From Aculops lycopersici (lineage: Eukaryota; Arthropoda; Arachnida; Trombidiformes; Eriophyidae), in the NCBI GenBank assembly GCA_015350385.1, contig WNKI01000005.1:84342-148341 (forward strand): a stretch of DNA of 64,000 nucleotides. Direction: 5' to 3'. Every line of letters begins with the position of its first letter. The first letter of the stretch is position 1. The notes beneath the pieces were generated by a model, which worked only from the letters and a program-made list of their open reading frames with translations, searched no databases and was not told the origin of the DNA. The position numbers and the translations under genes were made by a program. Below are positions 1-11,104 of the stretch, piece by piece.

Positions 1-5
1 GCGCA

Positions 6-3000
6 ATGCAACGGCAAGTGGGAGAGGAAGAGGAGCACGGCGAGGGTAACGGTAATAGCGATTGCAACGAGGAGCTTGGCACTTGCGTAAGCCAAACAAA
101 TGGGCGCGTTAACGTTGAAGTTTTATCGAGGCCATTCGCTCGCTGCGAGTCACAACAAGAGGCCAACGGCGCAACTGAGGAACAGCTAGCGAAGGTGGTG
201 GTTACGGCAACTACGTCGACGACGACGGTGAAGCGAAAGGGTGAAACTGGAGCTGGAACTAATGTTACAACTACAACTGCAATCGCGGCGAGTTCAATGG
301 AAGAAAGTGCAAGCGCAACTACATTAGCAGGGGGAACAATGAGAGAGTTGGAAAGTGAAACGGCGACGCCTAGTGCCCCTTTGGCGCGCGAAATTCAAAT
401 TGGCCCCCTCGGCGCGCATGCGCCGGGAGGAGTAGGGCAACACAAAGAGTGGGGCGCTACGCGTTTAACGGCCCCGAGCTTGCCGACTAGCTTGCCAAAC
501 GTGAGCGCCGAGGCCCAGTCCTGCGGCGAGCTCACCAGCAATGACCTTGCCAGCATGAGCAGCGGCGCTGGCCAGCTCAACGCAGCATCAGCCACCGAAA
601 CAACCACCGCCACCACCACTGTGGCTGGTGTGGACTGCGCAGTCGCGAGAGACGAAACTACACCTAGCTCGTCACCACAAGCTCCAGTCGGCGCCTTTGG
701 CCCTGAACTAGATATTGGCATTGAAAATAGCACCGCGGCGGGGGCTTTAGTCGCGTTGGGGGAAGAGCAGCAGCTTGTGTCCGAACGAATGGAAGTTGCG
801 GTCCACTGCAGCGAGTTGGAAGAGTGCGAAAGTTCTGGTGACTATTCTATCAGAACTGCAGTTTATGTGGCCGAGCCAATTGGTTCGCAGAGTCTCATAG
901 ACAGCTCCCCCATGCAAGGCGACGTTGGCCCTGAGAAGGGGAGAGAAGACTCGCCGCGAAGTGAGCATGCGCCAAGCGTCCGAGAGGAGGCCACTTGGTG
1001 CTGGTGGGGTTCAGTTGGCCTAGATTCGGAGCTCGGCGTCCCGGATTCCAAGCAAAGGGTTGCCGGCGGCGAGTTGCGCGGGCCTCGCGAGCTCGCAAAG
1101 TTCAAGGACGTTTCGGGACAAGAGGGGTTGCCGCAAGGCGGCGCTGGTGGTTCTGGTAGTCAGAAGCAAGGAGAAGATTCCATTGGGCCAATGGAACAAG
1201 AGGTGCAGAACTTAAATTTGCCGAGGCAGGCAGAACCAGCTGGGCGTAAGTAGAACAATGACCTTAACCTTCACTGCACGCTTATCCCGCAACGCAACAC
1301 CAACGACGCGGGTACCTAGCGATGTCTTGCCCGTGAATTTGTGTCACCTAGAAGCGAGTCGCAACTCGCCAATTGGCTAGGTGGCCACTTTTCATGATCA
1401 CCGAATCTACCAAGGACACACCACGATCCTCTTGGAACCTTCGAGCAATCGGAAACTTCGCTGCTCGAAGACAGAGCGTTAGTTTGGCTCCGTTTCGTTT
1501 AGTTTTGCTTGGCTCAGCCTTGCATTTACTTCAGCGGAAGGGCGACCTAGTTTAGTGTTGGCGATCTATGGAAGAGCAAGCGAGCGAATTTCTAGGTTAA
1601 GAGCGAGACGACTTGCCACTGTGGTTTATCTTTGATCTGAAGATCGAGACTCGAGCGCCAAGAGGAAGTCGAGGGCCGCTTCTCGTGCTCTTCACTTAGC
1701 TTACTGTGCAGTGTGTAATTGGATACACTCTTACATGGTTATTTATATTTATCAGTTCTCTTGCTAATACCATTTCCTCTCGCTCAAACTAAAACTGATC
1801 TCGTATCTCATCGGGCCACTAAATTGGCAACCAGATCCAGGTTTCAATGAGGCCATAGAGGACAACGACAATGGAGACGATGACGACCAGACGATAGGTG
1901 AAATTATTTGTGATAAAAATAGTGATAATGACAATGAGGCTGAAGAGGACAATACGAGTGAGAAAAATGATAAGAGGGTGGAAAATTTGGATCAAGTTGC
2001 AGGTACACAAGAATTCCATTTGAAATTGACGGAAGAGCTAAGCTTGTGTCGCTGCAACGAAGAGCTTGGCGCTAGCGACCTTGACGCGGCGGCTAGTTTT
2101 TCCCGGGAAAAAGGTCATCGGCTGCCGGCGAGTGGAGCAGTGGAGGTTAGTGGTTGTGGCGCAAACTCCTTTTGCCATAAGTTTTGCCAGCCCGCCGCTA
2201 GGAGCGACAACACTGACATTGAACAGGAAACATTTGAGAGTGGCAGTGGCATTGAGGCGCGACTTGGTGGTGCGCATAGCGACTTGGAACAGTGCATTAG
2301 CCGCAGTCGTCGTAGCGGTAAAAGTACACAACAAACGCTTACGTCAGACTCCACGGCTTTGAAGGCAGCCGAGGCGAAGAGTCTAGCCGAGGGGAGTGAG
2401 GCTAAAATTTGGCTAAGCGCGGGCCAGACATTGACTTGCAGCGAAAGTGGCGGTTGCGTCGACGATAATAACATTAGACTTTGCATTGGCAGCGAGAGCA
2501 GATGCGCCAATTGCAACTGCGACTCGAAGTCAAAAGTTGGAAACTTAAGTTCAGGTTCTCTTTTGGCCAACGACCACTCGACTAAAAATCAGTTGACCAA
2601 TTGGACTGGAAGCGAGGAGAAGGGGGAAGAAGAAAGGCAGCCGCGGCAAGAAAGTGAGCCAGTCGCTGCAAAGCTAACGGAAAGTCGAGAGTCACAAGCA
2701 CAAGCACAAGGACGAGGAGATTTGGTTTCAAGGTCGCCGAAGAGCAAGCGGCGCGAGCAAGCTACGCAAATTTTCAGCTCCAGCGCCAGCCAATCGGAAG
2801 TTGATATTTTAAAGGTTACCTCAAGTAATATTATCGCATCGCATAGGTACTCACTACCTGGAAATAGAAACAGTATTATCAGTTCTCAAGATTTGATATA
2901 CGAGACGACGGAAATAATTACCCGGAGACCAAAGGAACTTGACGTTGTCTCGGCAAACAATAATAATAACGATAGCAGCAATAATTATAATAATAGTGGC

Positions 3001-5566
3001 TCAGTAACAAACGACGATTTTGTAACCGCGCCTCTGGGAACCTCGAGCTTGACCATCTCGTCGCCTGGATCCACACCAACCACAAACAAAACCACCAACG
3101 CCGACTTTTACACGGCCTCTAGTCAATCGGTTCAATCGTTTGCTGGTTTAGAGTCGAATACAAAAACTCGCGACGATTACCTAACGCCCAGGAGTCAGAG
3201 CAACGCAACTCCCACGGAATTCCAAAGTCAATTGGATTATCTCGCTGATTTGAACCAATCAAGCTGCACGCTAAACGCAGAAGATTTAATCAGCACCACC
3301 AATCAACAGCGAGAAAATTTATCTGAGACTGGAAGTGGAGAGAGAAAAGAAGATAGAGACTACGGCAAAAACGGAAACGACTTCGACTACCACAACGAAG
3401 AAATGGTCAGCGCCGCTTTACACAATAGACGACCTCATCGGGCGGCGACTTTGGGCGCCATGATGCTTTCCTCTGCTCGCGACCAAATGGTTCAAATGGA
3501 CGAGAATGCAAACATGGACTTAGTTGGTGGCTCTGGCGGACGGAGTTCAGTTTCGCCATGCGATCTGATCGATCGCCAGTCGCCGCTACAGTCGAGTTCA
3601 GGTGGCGAGCAAATGGATTCCTCAGGACAACAAGAACAACCACCTGAGGATGAAGCCACTGAAACCATCAGTGGTACGGTTAGCGGCCAAGTGGCCAGTC
3701 AGAAGAGCAACTTCCAGGCGCCAGTCTCGTTGCTCGAGGACTCCGAGTTGGACGAGGAGCAAATTAGAAGAATTTTAATGGGCAAGCGATTATCTGAGGG
3801 ATGCAACCGATTTGCCGGAGTCTTTGGAGTGTCGCGCAAAAACTCGTTGCACATGATCGAGGAAATGCCGCCTCTTACCGAAGGCGAGCAAATGCGTCAC
3901 ATGTCCTACCACCTGTCGGCCAGCCAGGTGCTTGCCGGCCAGCAGACGGCGGCCACAAGTGGCTCCGGCGATTTGGTTAATGGAACCACGAGCATTGCTA
4001 GCGGTAGCTCGCAGGGGAGCAGCGGAAGTATCAGCATTCGCTCGTCGGGTCGTATCATAGGCGGCATGGCGGGCAAGCAGAATAGTTCCACCGACTGCAG
4101 CTCCTCCACTTCGTTGGATAGATCGCCAACCAGGAGGAGGAGCTCAACGTGTAGCAGTGTGCTGAGTGAGACTTCGCGCAACCAGCTCCAATTCGACTCG
4201 GAACCGGACCTGCCGCTTGACGCCAGCTTGGCGGAAGCAAACGGGTGCATTGAGCACCTACAAATGATGCTAAACTTGCAGGATTCCCAAGAGCGACCGC
4301 AGTCACCCATTCCCGCCTCGCCCCCTCTGAGCTCGGGCACGGGCATTGGCGGAGGAAACGATACCTCGATGAGCGGCGACTATCTGATGCATTCTCGCGC
4401 CGTCAGTCGGCTGAGCTCGTCGCGTTGCTACGATCAAGACTTTGACGATTCGGCCAGCGGCGGCTCGTCCTCGCAGCGATACAATCGCGACTCGCACCTG
4501 GCTTCACCTGTTTGCGAGTCTCCGAATTCCGGAAACGATTCCTGCGACTTGGCACCATCAACTCAACAGCAACGGCAGCAGCAACAACATCAGATGGGAT
4601 CAAGCAACTGCAATAGCAACATGTCCGCGGACGACAGCTCTAACAACGCCAACGACGGGCAGTCAAAGGATTCCACCGTTGGACCAAAGGCAGCAAGTCC
4701 CGCTTTAAGTGAGACCAAAATAATCGACGAGCTCACTGATGAGGTGAGCGCAGTTGCCGTTATGTCGGACAACCAACAACCACCAGTTCACAGCACATCT
4801 AACCCAACGATTCCAGCGGCACAAAAGATCAAGTCCATCACTAGGCTGCAGCCGCAAGTTACTTCTAGCCGATTAGTTGGAACAACAGACAAGAGTTGCA
4901 GTAATTCCATAAAAACCACCTCGCTGCTAAACTCATCAACCATTCAATTAGAAGCGAACACCTGTAGCAGCAACCTCAATAGGGCCAAAAATCTCCACTC
5001 GCCATCGCCAACAGGAAGTGAGCCGGCAGCACGTCGCGTGTGTCGCTCGACAAACTCCATTTGCTCGTCAATCGTCACCAACCAATCGTCGTCGTCGTCA
5101 TCATCCTCAGCTTCGGCTTCAGGTAACTCGTCGCAGGCCTCGCAGCGGAGATCGCAAATGTCGGCAGCGGCGAGCAAGTCGCCGTTGCCAAGTGAAGGCC
5201 GAAGCACGAGTCCCAATGGTAAGAAGAGTAGTTGAGTAATAATGAGTTGTTATTGTTGTTGTTGTTGTTGTTGTTGTTATGATTGCTTTTGGTAAAATAT
5301 TCCTATTGAACTGGAGACGGTTCAGTTGTTAATTAAGTAATATCGCTCAAATTTTCGCTAATCTATTCATCATAACAGTTGAGTTTCGGACGCGGCACTT
5401 GATCAAGTTGGAGTCAATGACGGGACGACCTACAGGTGGATCAAAACTTGGGACAAGCAGGCAGGAGTTGAATAGGAGTGCAGGCGATAGAGGTCAACAC
5501 GCCCTTGGCTCGTCAACAGGCGGCTGCAGTCGTCTCGCCGGTGTTTGTTATTGCCACCGGCATTAG
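6..5566 (+). CDS. Large low-complexity protein of unknown function (5' end probably partial)
   Basis: Three exons, 6-1245, 1835-5218 and 5379-5566, join in frame. The donors CGTAAG at 1246 and GGTAAG at 5219 both interrupt a codon after its first base, and the acceptors after 1834 (or 1840) and 5378 each supply two bases. The product is about 1,603 aa. The frame is open to the left edge, so the ATG at 6 may not be the true start. The protein is rich in Ser, Thr, Glu, Asn and Gly and shows no membrane segment or recognised catalytic domain. The most ordered part lies around 3730-3910 (acidic LEDSELDEEQIRRILMGKRL, then a charged stretch with RKNSLHMIEEMPPLTEGE) and around 4200-4290 (SEPDLPLD, EHLQMMLNLQDSQ). 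Many Ser-Pro and Arg-x-x-Ser sites suggest a phosphorylated scaffold or regulator; that is inference. AATAAA near 5590 fits the 3' end. If the last intron is retained, a stop follows at about 5235. I do not recognise the family. Confidence 0.6.
1246..1834 (+). other. Intron 1 of the unknown 1,603-aa gene, with tandem acceptor
   Basis: The donor GTAAGTAG starts at 1246. Two AG acceptors 6 bp apart (ending at 1834 and 1840) both keep the reading frame, giving isoforms that differ by two residues. The region between has stops in the frame of the flanking exons. Confidence 0.55.
5249..5279. repeat. (TTG)n microsatellite
   Basis: A run of GTT/TTG triplets inside the short intron 5219-5378. Confidence 0.8.
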
Positions 5567-6354
5567 AAGAGAACATCGCCATCATCAAAATAAAGAGAGC
5601 TAAAATTGAGTTCTAGAAATTCAATTCCATTGAGTCGTAAGAGAGGATGAGAAGACTGGACGTAGAATGGTTGAGACCGAGAAACGGCACCACGAATCTG
5701 GTTCAAAGGTACAAACGATCATATTAGAGCTTGAGCTATATTTGCTTTCTTCTCCCCATCTGACCAACTATTCTTTCTCCCCTGGCCACTAAGTGGGATT
5801 TGCACATAATACAAGCTAATAAATCTTGAAGTAGGGCAATCGCGACCGCCTTACAGTACTCCAGACCACATTTTGCTTCCATCCATCCGTTTGAACCCTG
5901 TTGATTGTTCACAGAATAACCGTTTGGCGCAACAGCACCCTCACTTGAGTAACTCGGTTGATTTGAGTTTAGCAATTTGCATTTCTGCTACAATGCAAAT
6001 TGTAGGATTGAGATGGTGTCTTATCGTCAAATACCACAATCTAACAAGTAAGTCAAATTGCAATATGAAGACCCCGAGGTTAGCCTGATATTCCAAAATC
6101 ACGTGCCATATCCAACTTCAGCCCATTGATTTTGGCGAAAGTGGCGGTAGCAAAAACTTTACCCGTGCTGAGAGAAATAAAAAGAAAAAAAATACTACGA
6201 GCAGAAAAATACAAGATTTCTTCGAGGAAATGAACGCAGAATAAGCATTAGTTTGTTCCATTTTGTGCAAGTAGAATGGCCCTTTTTATTCCTCTAACAG
6301 GTGGACGTTTTCTCGTTGTTCCAATCCTAACAAAAATATATATTGTAACCAAAT
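5567..6354. other. Intergenic, no gene seen
   Basis: AT-rich spacer between two plus-strand genes. AATAAA near 5590 probably ends the upstream gene, and a second AATAAA lies near 6176. Short open frames here have no convincing composition or start context. Confidence 0.5.
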
Positions 6355-7295
6355 ATGGATGATACTACAAATATTGAGGAGGTGTTCCATTCGGCTGTTA
6401 GTGTTGTTAGGAATCTACCCAAAGAGGGACCAATCAAACCTTCAGATGGATTGAAGTTGAAACTATACGCCTTCTTCAAGCAGGCAACTCATGGGCCAAA
6501 TGATACTCCAAAACCAAGATTCTACCAGATAGTTGAGGGTTACAAATGGGATGCTTGGTACAAATTACAAGATATGACTAAACAGCAGGCAATGTTGAGT
6601 TATGTGAGGGAACTAAAGAATATAATGGATACAATTCCCGAGGATGAGAGGGATTTGGATGCAAATATTGAGGCAAAACCTTTTTACGATTATTGTAAGT
6701 CTATAGTAAGTGGGCCCACTTCTAGATAGCTAGCATACTTTGCTTATTCTTTCCTCAGATGAGTTTAATTTAAATTTTAAGTTGCAAACTATGACATTTG
6801 GAGCTCATTTGTTGAAGCAAGGCGTCATACATGTGATATGCAACAAAACTGCATGTTGCTGCATACTTCAGATAGACTAACAATCCAATCTCTTCTTAAT
6901 TAATATTTAACACACAACAAACTCTCCTAGGCCTCGGCAAAGGTGCCTACGATAGGATGAATCTCAACAAGAGCAGCTCAAGTAGATCAAGTGTCTCGAT
7001 GTTGGACTCAAGTGGCGATGCCGACGATCAGCTCGCGGTTGCCATCTTGAGATTGCAACGAGGATTAGAGGAGACCAATAAGAAATTGGCCAAAATTGAA
7101 GGGGATATTGTGAAACAAATGCGTTCCTCTCAAACAAAAGCAAAATCATCATCGAATTATACTATTGGCAATGTAATCAAGAGCATGAAAGCAATCCACT
7201 GGTTCCATTTGGGTTATCCATTTGTTGTTTACTTTGTTATTCGAGCTTTAACCCGCAGAAAGCACCCTACTCATACTACTCAACTGCAAACTTAA
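6355..7295 (+). CDS. Acyl-CoA-binding domain protein, ACBD4/5-like, tail-anchored
   Basis: Two exons, 6355-6694 and 6931-7295. The donor GTAAGT at 6695 and the acceptor CTAG ending at 6930 are phase 1 and join FYDYC to LGKGAYDR. The product is about 234 aa. Residues 1-115 form an acyl-CoA-binding domain: FHSAVSVVRNLP, then LKLYAFFKQATHGP with the conserved Tyr/Lys positions, and the ligand-binding stretch KWDAWYKLQDMTKQQAM. It is followed by a Ser-rich linker, a coiled coil (LQRGLEETNKKLAKIEGDI) and a C-terminal hydrophobic segment (HLGYPFVVYFVI) capped by RRK. This order is that of the peroxisome tail-anchored ACBD4/ACBD5 proteins, which bind very-long-chain acyl-CoA and tether peroxisomes to the ER. 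The protein is shorter than vertebrate ACBD5, and I cannot point to a clear FFAT motif. Peroxisomal location is inferred from the family. Confidence 0.85.
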
Positions 7296-7586
7296 TGATA
7301 TCTATCATCTATGGAAACTAATGGAAACAATCTGGATTCGAATGTGGATGTCATGTTAATGAATCGAGAGCAAAGTCAAGAAGGTAGTTGGTGCATGTGT
7401 TATAAGTCTACTCATACTAGTAGTTTTCTATTTACATAGTAAAAATATGTGACAAAAATATACACTGTCTCTTTCTTGTGGAATTTCTCTGTTACCTGTT
7501 CAAATCTTGAAGAGTTTTCACTTGATTCGATTTGAACTTGAATTGAAAATACGTGGCAAGTTGATGATCTATTGAGCCAAATGCAC

Positions 7587-9020
7587 TTACATTGGTCTCG
7601 TGCTACCTGTCCGCCCAAATGAGCTCAACAGGCGCGACCTGTCCCCTAGTGCGCTGGCAATACTTTCGCTAGAGTTCTTCCGATAACTTGAACTTGGACC
7701 GCCGCTGCCACCACCACCACCACCGTTTCCGCTACTGCTGCCACCTTGATTACCCTCGTCGTTATTGCCTAATGATTGTCCGGTTATGTGAGACACAGAA
7801 TCGCAAACTTGCTCCAGAACCTCAAACACCTCGCCCGTGATTCGGGCAAAGCCAACGCTTCCATCCTGCGATACGGAGGTTATCTTCTTGCAGTCAGTAA
7901 TGGGGCCAGCAATTTCTGCTGTTAATCGAGGCAATATTGCGAGAACCATTTCCAATTTGGCCGCGTTTCCGAATTGCGCAAACGCTTCGGCTCGTTTCCT
8001 CAGCACTTCCGCTTCGGCCAACTTTTGTTGCGAGATCACCTCCGCCTTGGCCTCGGCCAGTTTCTTTGTCTTGTCCGCCTGGGCTTTGGCCTCGAGTTTC
8101 TCCTTGTCGGCATTTGCTCTGGCTAAATCTATCTCTTGCTGGTACAAAAAGTCCGCTCTCCTCTCAACCTCATCCTTAAGCTCCAATTCCTTGAGAATCT
8201 TTTGCTTGGCCACCAGCTCAGCCTGTCGTTCCGCCTTGAGCTCGTCCATTTCGATATTTTGGGCACAAATTGTTTTATCGAGCTCAACCTTCTTGAGTTT
8301 ACCTGCCATCTTGGCGCGCGCTTCGCTCTCCTTGATTTGCTTCAGTCTCTTCTCTTCCATTTCGAGGAATTCCAATCGCATTAGCTCGGTTTGTTGCTCG
8401 TGAGTTGTCCTCTTGGTATCCGTTTCATATTGTATAGTGAGCTTCTCCTTCTTTTCCAAATTTTCCTCTTTCGTTCGATCCTTCAGCATAGCCATGGTGA
8501 CTTTAGCAGTCTCAGCGGCACCAATTGCCTTTAGGTGACCATTTGGATCTGAGATATCTTGTACAGTGAACGAGACTAGCGTTAGTCCCATTTCAATTAG
8601 TTCAGCTTGAGCAGTATTGTAGACACTCTTTGCGAAATCATGCCGACTCTTGAAGAGATCGGCTATGGCCGTTGTTGCAATCATGGATCTTTGGTGGCCG
8701 TCCAAAGTTTGCCTGGCAATTTCCTTGATCTCCGATTCCTCCTTATCTAGAAACATTTCGCTGGCCGACTTTAGCGAAGCTAAATCCTTGCCTTGTATTT
8801 TAACCAAAGCAATGGATTCCACCGTCACAGGTGGCCCTCCGTCCGAGTGGACGTCGCGCGATTTGACATCCACTTCCATTGTATTCAAACTTAGCCTTTG
8901 GATCTTGTGAAATGTTGGCCAAACAAACACCCGACCGCCGGCCCGAATGGTTGCCCGCGAATGACAACATCCCGAGACTATAAGAGCCTCGTTCGGCCCG
9001 CAGGTGACAAAACTTGGCAT
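7587..9020 (-). CDS. Flotillin-like SPFH protein (divergent)
   Basis: Single exon, 477 aa, starting MPSFVTCGPNEALIVSG, which is the flotillin N-terminus. Residues 1-190 are the SPFH/PHB domain (AGGRVFVWP, IQRLSLNTMEVDVKS, VESIALVKIQG, LDGHQRSMI). Residues 190-370 are a long charged coiled coil, and the flotillin C-terminal segment (KRAEAFAQFGNAAKLEMVLAIL, then AEIAGPI) follows. Flotillins oligomerise on the inner face of the plasma membrane and mark lipid microdomains. Two oddities are present: the coiled coil has few of the repeated Ala-Glu motifs usual in flotillins, and a tail of about 50 aa rich in Gly, Ser and Asn follows the conserved part. The family is clear, but flotillin-1 versus -2 is less so; the N-terminus looks more like flotillin-1. 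Confidence 0.9.
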   Translation of the reverse strand: MPSFVTCGPNEALIVSGCCHSRATIRAGGRVFVWPTFHKIQRLSLNTMEVDVKSRDVHSDGGPPVTVESIALVKIQGKDLASLKSASEMFLDKEESEIKEIARQTLDGHQRSMIATTAIADLFKSRHDFAKSVYNTAQAELIEMGLTLVSFTVQDISDPNGHLKAIGAAETAKVTMAMLKDRTKEENLEKKEKLTIQYETDTKRTTHEQQTELMRLEFLEMEEKRLKQIKESEARAKMAGKLKKVELDKTICAQNIEMDELKAERQAELVAKQKILKELELKDEVERRADFLYQQEIDLARANADKEKLEAKAQADKTKKLAEAKAEVISQQKLAEAEVLRKRAEAFAQFGNAAKLEMVLAILPRLTAEIAGPITDCKKITSVSQDGSVGFARITGEVFEVLEQVCDSVSHITGQSLGNNDEGNQGGSSSGNGGGGGGSGGPSSSYRKNSSESIASALGDRSRLLSSFGRTGSTRPM

Positions 9021-10383
9021 TGATACAATCTAAATCTATGATTATATTTATACTGATGTAAATTTTCTTCTTGTATACTGTATTCGTTCCTTATTATAAT
9101 TTCTTGTATAATTGATCTTAAAAGTACCAGTTTCAAGTGCAAATGGGAGAGTCGAGCGTTGAGTGTCAAAGTTTTTCAAAATGGAAAACATTGCACCAAG
9201 CTAGTTAGTTTGACGGAAGTCACAGTTGAATATTAGATTATATATTATCTATTATAATTAGCAATATTTGCATAGAACTTCTATTTGTTGTTGCTCTCGT
9301 TGGTGTCGGTAAATTTTTATACTTATAAATATATCTATATAAATAGATAGATTGATAGATATATGCACGACGGATTCTTGTTCTATGATTTAAACAAGTG
9401 GACGACTGGTTTTCGTATTGTAATATTCAAGTTTCTAATCGAGTTAAGATGAATATAGAATTTAAGTTCATGTCAATCGATAGAATAGACTCCAATGGAA
9501 CTCTTCTTGCGCGCCTCATGATCAAAACAATTATTTTACAGCGCCATTCCTATTGCCAGTACCTGGTTCCAGCACTAGGGTACAGTTGATCCTGTAGTGT
9601 CAACATGGGGACGTGTTACGCAACGAACACTCGCTTCCGCTGTTGGTGCCCAATGGGCGCCAGTGACGGTAGCCAGTGGAAATGGCGCTGGCCGAGTCGG
9701 TGGTTCGTGAGGTTCCAAGAAGAGCGCAGTCACTGCGTGCGCCTGTTTTGTATGAATGGTGCTTCGTACACGAGAGGCGCATAGCGCACCGAGGACCTAG
9801 CGACTGTTTGCTCTCTGATCGTACATGAATCGTTCAGATGCGAATGTGATTCATGTCGCATAGGGCCGCTCGCAGAGGCAATCTGAATGCATGGAGCTGC
9901 TGTACGGTTGAACCGAACAACAACAATCGCAAATCTTACACAAAAGCTCGTGGCTAATCGCGCATTCGAACTTACAAGTCACCAAAACTTCCGTTGCTGC
10001 TGCTAATGCTTGTGGAACTTTATGGCCTGCAGCAGCGACCACGACTGCACCCGAAAACCATGAGAAGACTATGGGCTTCAAGTCGTGAGAGTTGTCAGCA
10101 TGAACGAAACGAGAGCACTGCTCTTATGGACGGATCAATTCAGCGAAGAACTTGAACGGAAGCGACACCATCGCAAACTGCAAGTGCACCAGTTGTACCA
10201 GGCATAGCAAACAACAAAGAGAGCAGCGGGGCAGAGATTGCAGATCAAGTGTTTGCATGGTCAAGTAATGAAAGCTTTGCCGAGAAAAAACACAATACAT
10301 TGAATTTGTGACTAAGTTTGAATTTATTTGCATTGCCATAATCAGCTGTTGGAACTGGAGGCAACTTGATAGCGATAATGTAA
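9021..10383. other. Intergenic, 5' region of flotillin and spacer
   Basis: No gene is seen. A strongly AT-rich tract with short TATA/GATA repeats lies at about 9235-9365. TTTATT at 10323-10328 (AATAAA on the minus strand) is a likely poly(A) signal for the ribosomal protein gene. Confidence 0.5.
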
Positions 10384-10794
10384 TCAGTATGGATTTGGCC
10401 TCTGTGGTCGTTCTGGATTGAACAATTTGGGGTCTTTGTTGTATCTTGGATCCTTGTGCACCCTCGGCATTAGCATCATGAGTCGCGATTTCTTTACTTC
10501 TCTCTCAAGCAGAGTTTGTTGCATCTCACAAAGGCCAGTTATGTGTTTATCATAGATGCCACCGTTTAGTGGGGACACAAATTGGCTTAGAAGCCTGGGG
10601 TTCTTGTAATTTAATTCAATTTTATGCTTGCACAAAATACACTGACGTCTAGTTTTCTGATAAGGAGTTGGTTTATCGACAAATCCCTTTTCCTCCTGTT
10701 CCTTAGTTAACCATCTCACTTGGCTAAAGCCAATCTTCGGCTGATTGGGCTTAATAACCCTGGCCAAGTTGGTCAATACACTTCCAATAGACAT
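10384..10794 (-). CDS. MRPS18C: Mitochondrial small-subunit ribosomal protein S18 (mS18/bS18m, MRPS18C-like)
   Basis: Single exon. The first ATG is at 10794, giving 136 aa. The N-terminus (MSIGSVLTNLARVIKPNQPK) suits a mitochondrial targeting sequence. The core has the S18 signature: RRQCILCKHKIELNYKN, then LLSQFVSPLNGGIYDKHITGLC, then MLMPRVHKDPRYNKDPKLFN. The Cys-x-x-Cys pair and the HITGLC motif match the S18C branch rather than S18A or S18B. It is a component of the mitochondrial 28S subunit. It stands head to head with the exonuclease gene at 11105, with about 310 bp between the start codons. Confidence 0.92.
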   Translation of the reverse strand: MSIGSVLTNLARVIKPNQPKIGFSQVRWLTKEQEEKGFVDKPTPYQKTRRQCILCKHKIELNYKNPRLLSQFVSPLNGGIYDKHITGLCEMQQTLLEREVKKSRLMMLMPRVHKDPRYNKDPKLFNPERPQRPNPY

Positions 10795-11104
10795 TTTGTA
10801 GGTCTTCAATTAATAAATGATTTTTCGTCAATAACAACTGCAATGTTTACCTTTGCACCTCTGCTGAGCTCAGCACGCTATTGTTGTTGGTTGCAGCAAC
10901 AACTTTTATCCCATGGAGATTGAGAGTGAGGGTGCAAAACAGAAAGTAAAAACCATGTGCTTGGTGCACAAAATTCCTTTCGCCCGACGAACCGCGTGGA
11001 CTTCGCACCACCTCGTGCGTTGGCTCACCTACTTGCACTTGATGCCGAGGAAAAGTGACCTCATTACTATTTCATTGAATCAACCAAACAACTAATAATC
11101 TATT
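10795..11104. promoter_or_regulatory. Probable shared bidirectional promoter
   Basis: Only 310 bp separate the start codons of the divergent mS18 (-) and REXO5-like (+) genes, so both promoters and 5' UTRs must lie here. No TATA box was seen. The role is inferred from the layout. Confidence 0.45.

Noticed and set aside
2115..2570. 151-codon minus-strand frame and other antisense frames under the first gene
   Set aside because: They are shadows of the long plus-strand coding exon, whose splice phases and length are more convincing.
5736..6088. Short frames on both strands between the first gene and ACBD
   Set aside because: They overlap each other on opposite strands, lack motifs, and lie in AT-rich spacer.
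7837..8403. 188-codon plus-strand Ser/Leu-rich frame
   Set aside because: It is antisense to the flotillin coiled coil; charged helix codons read backwards give Ser/Leu/Phe.
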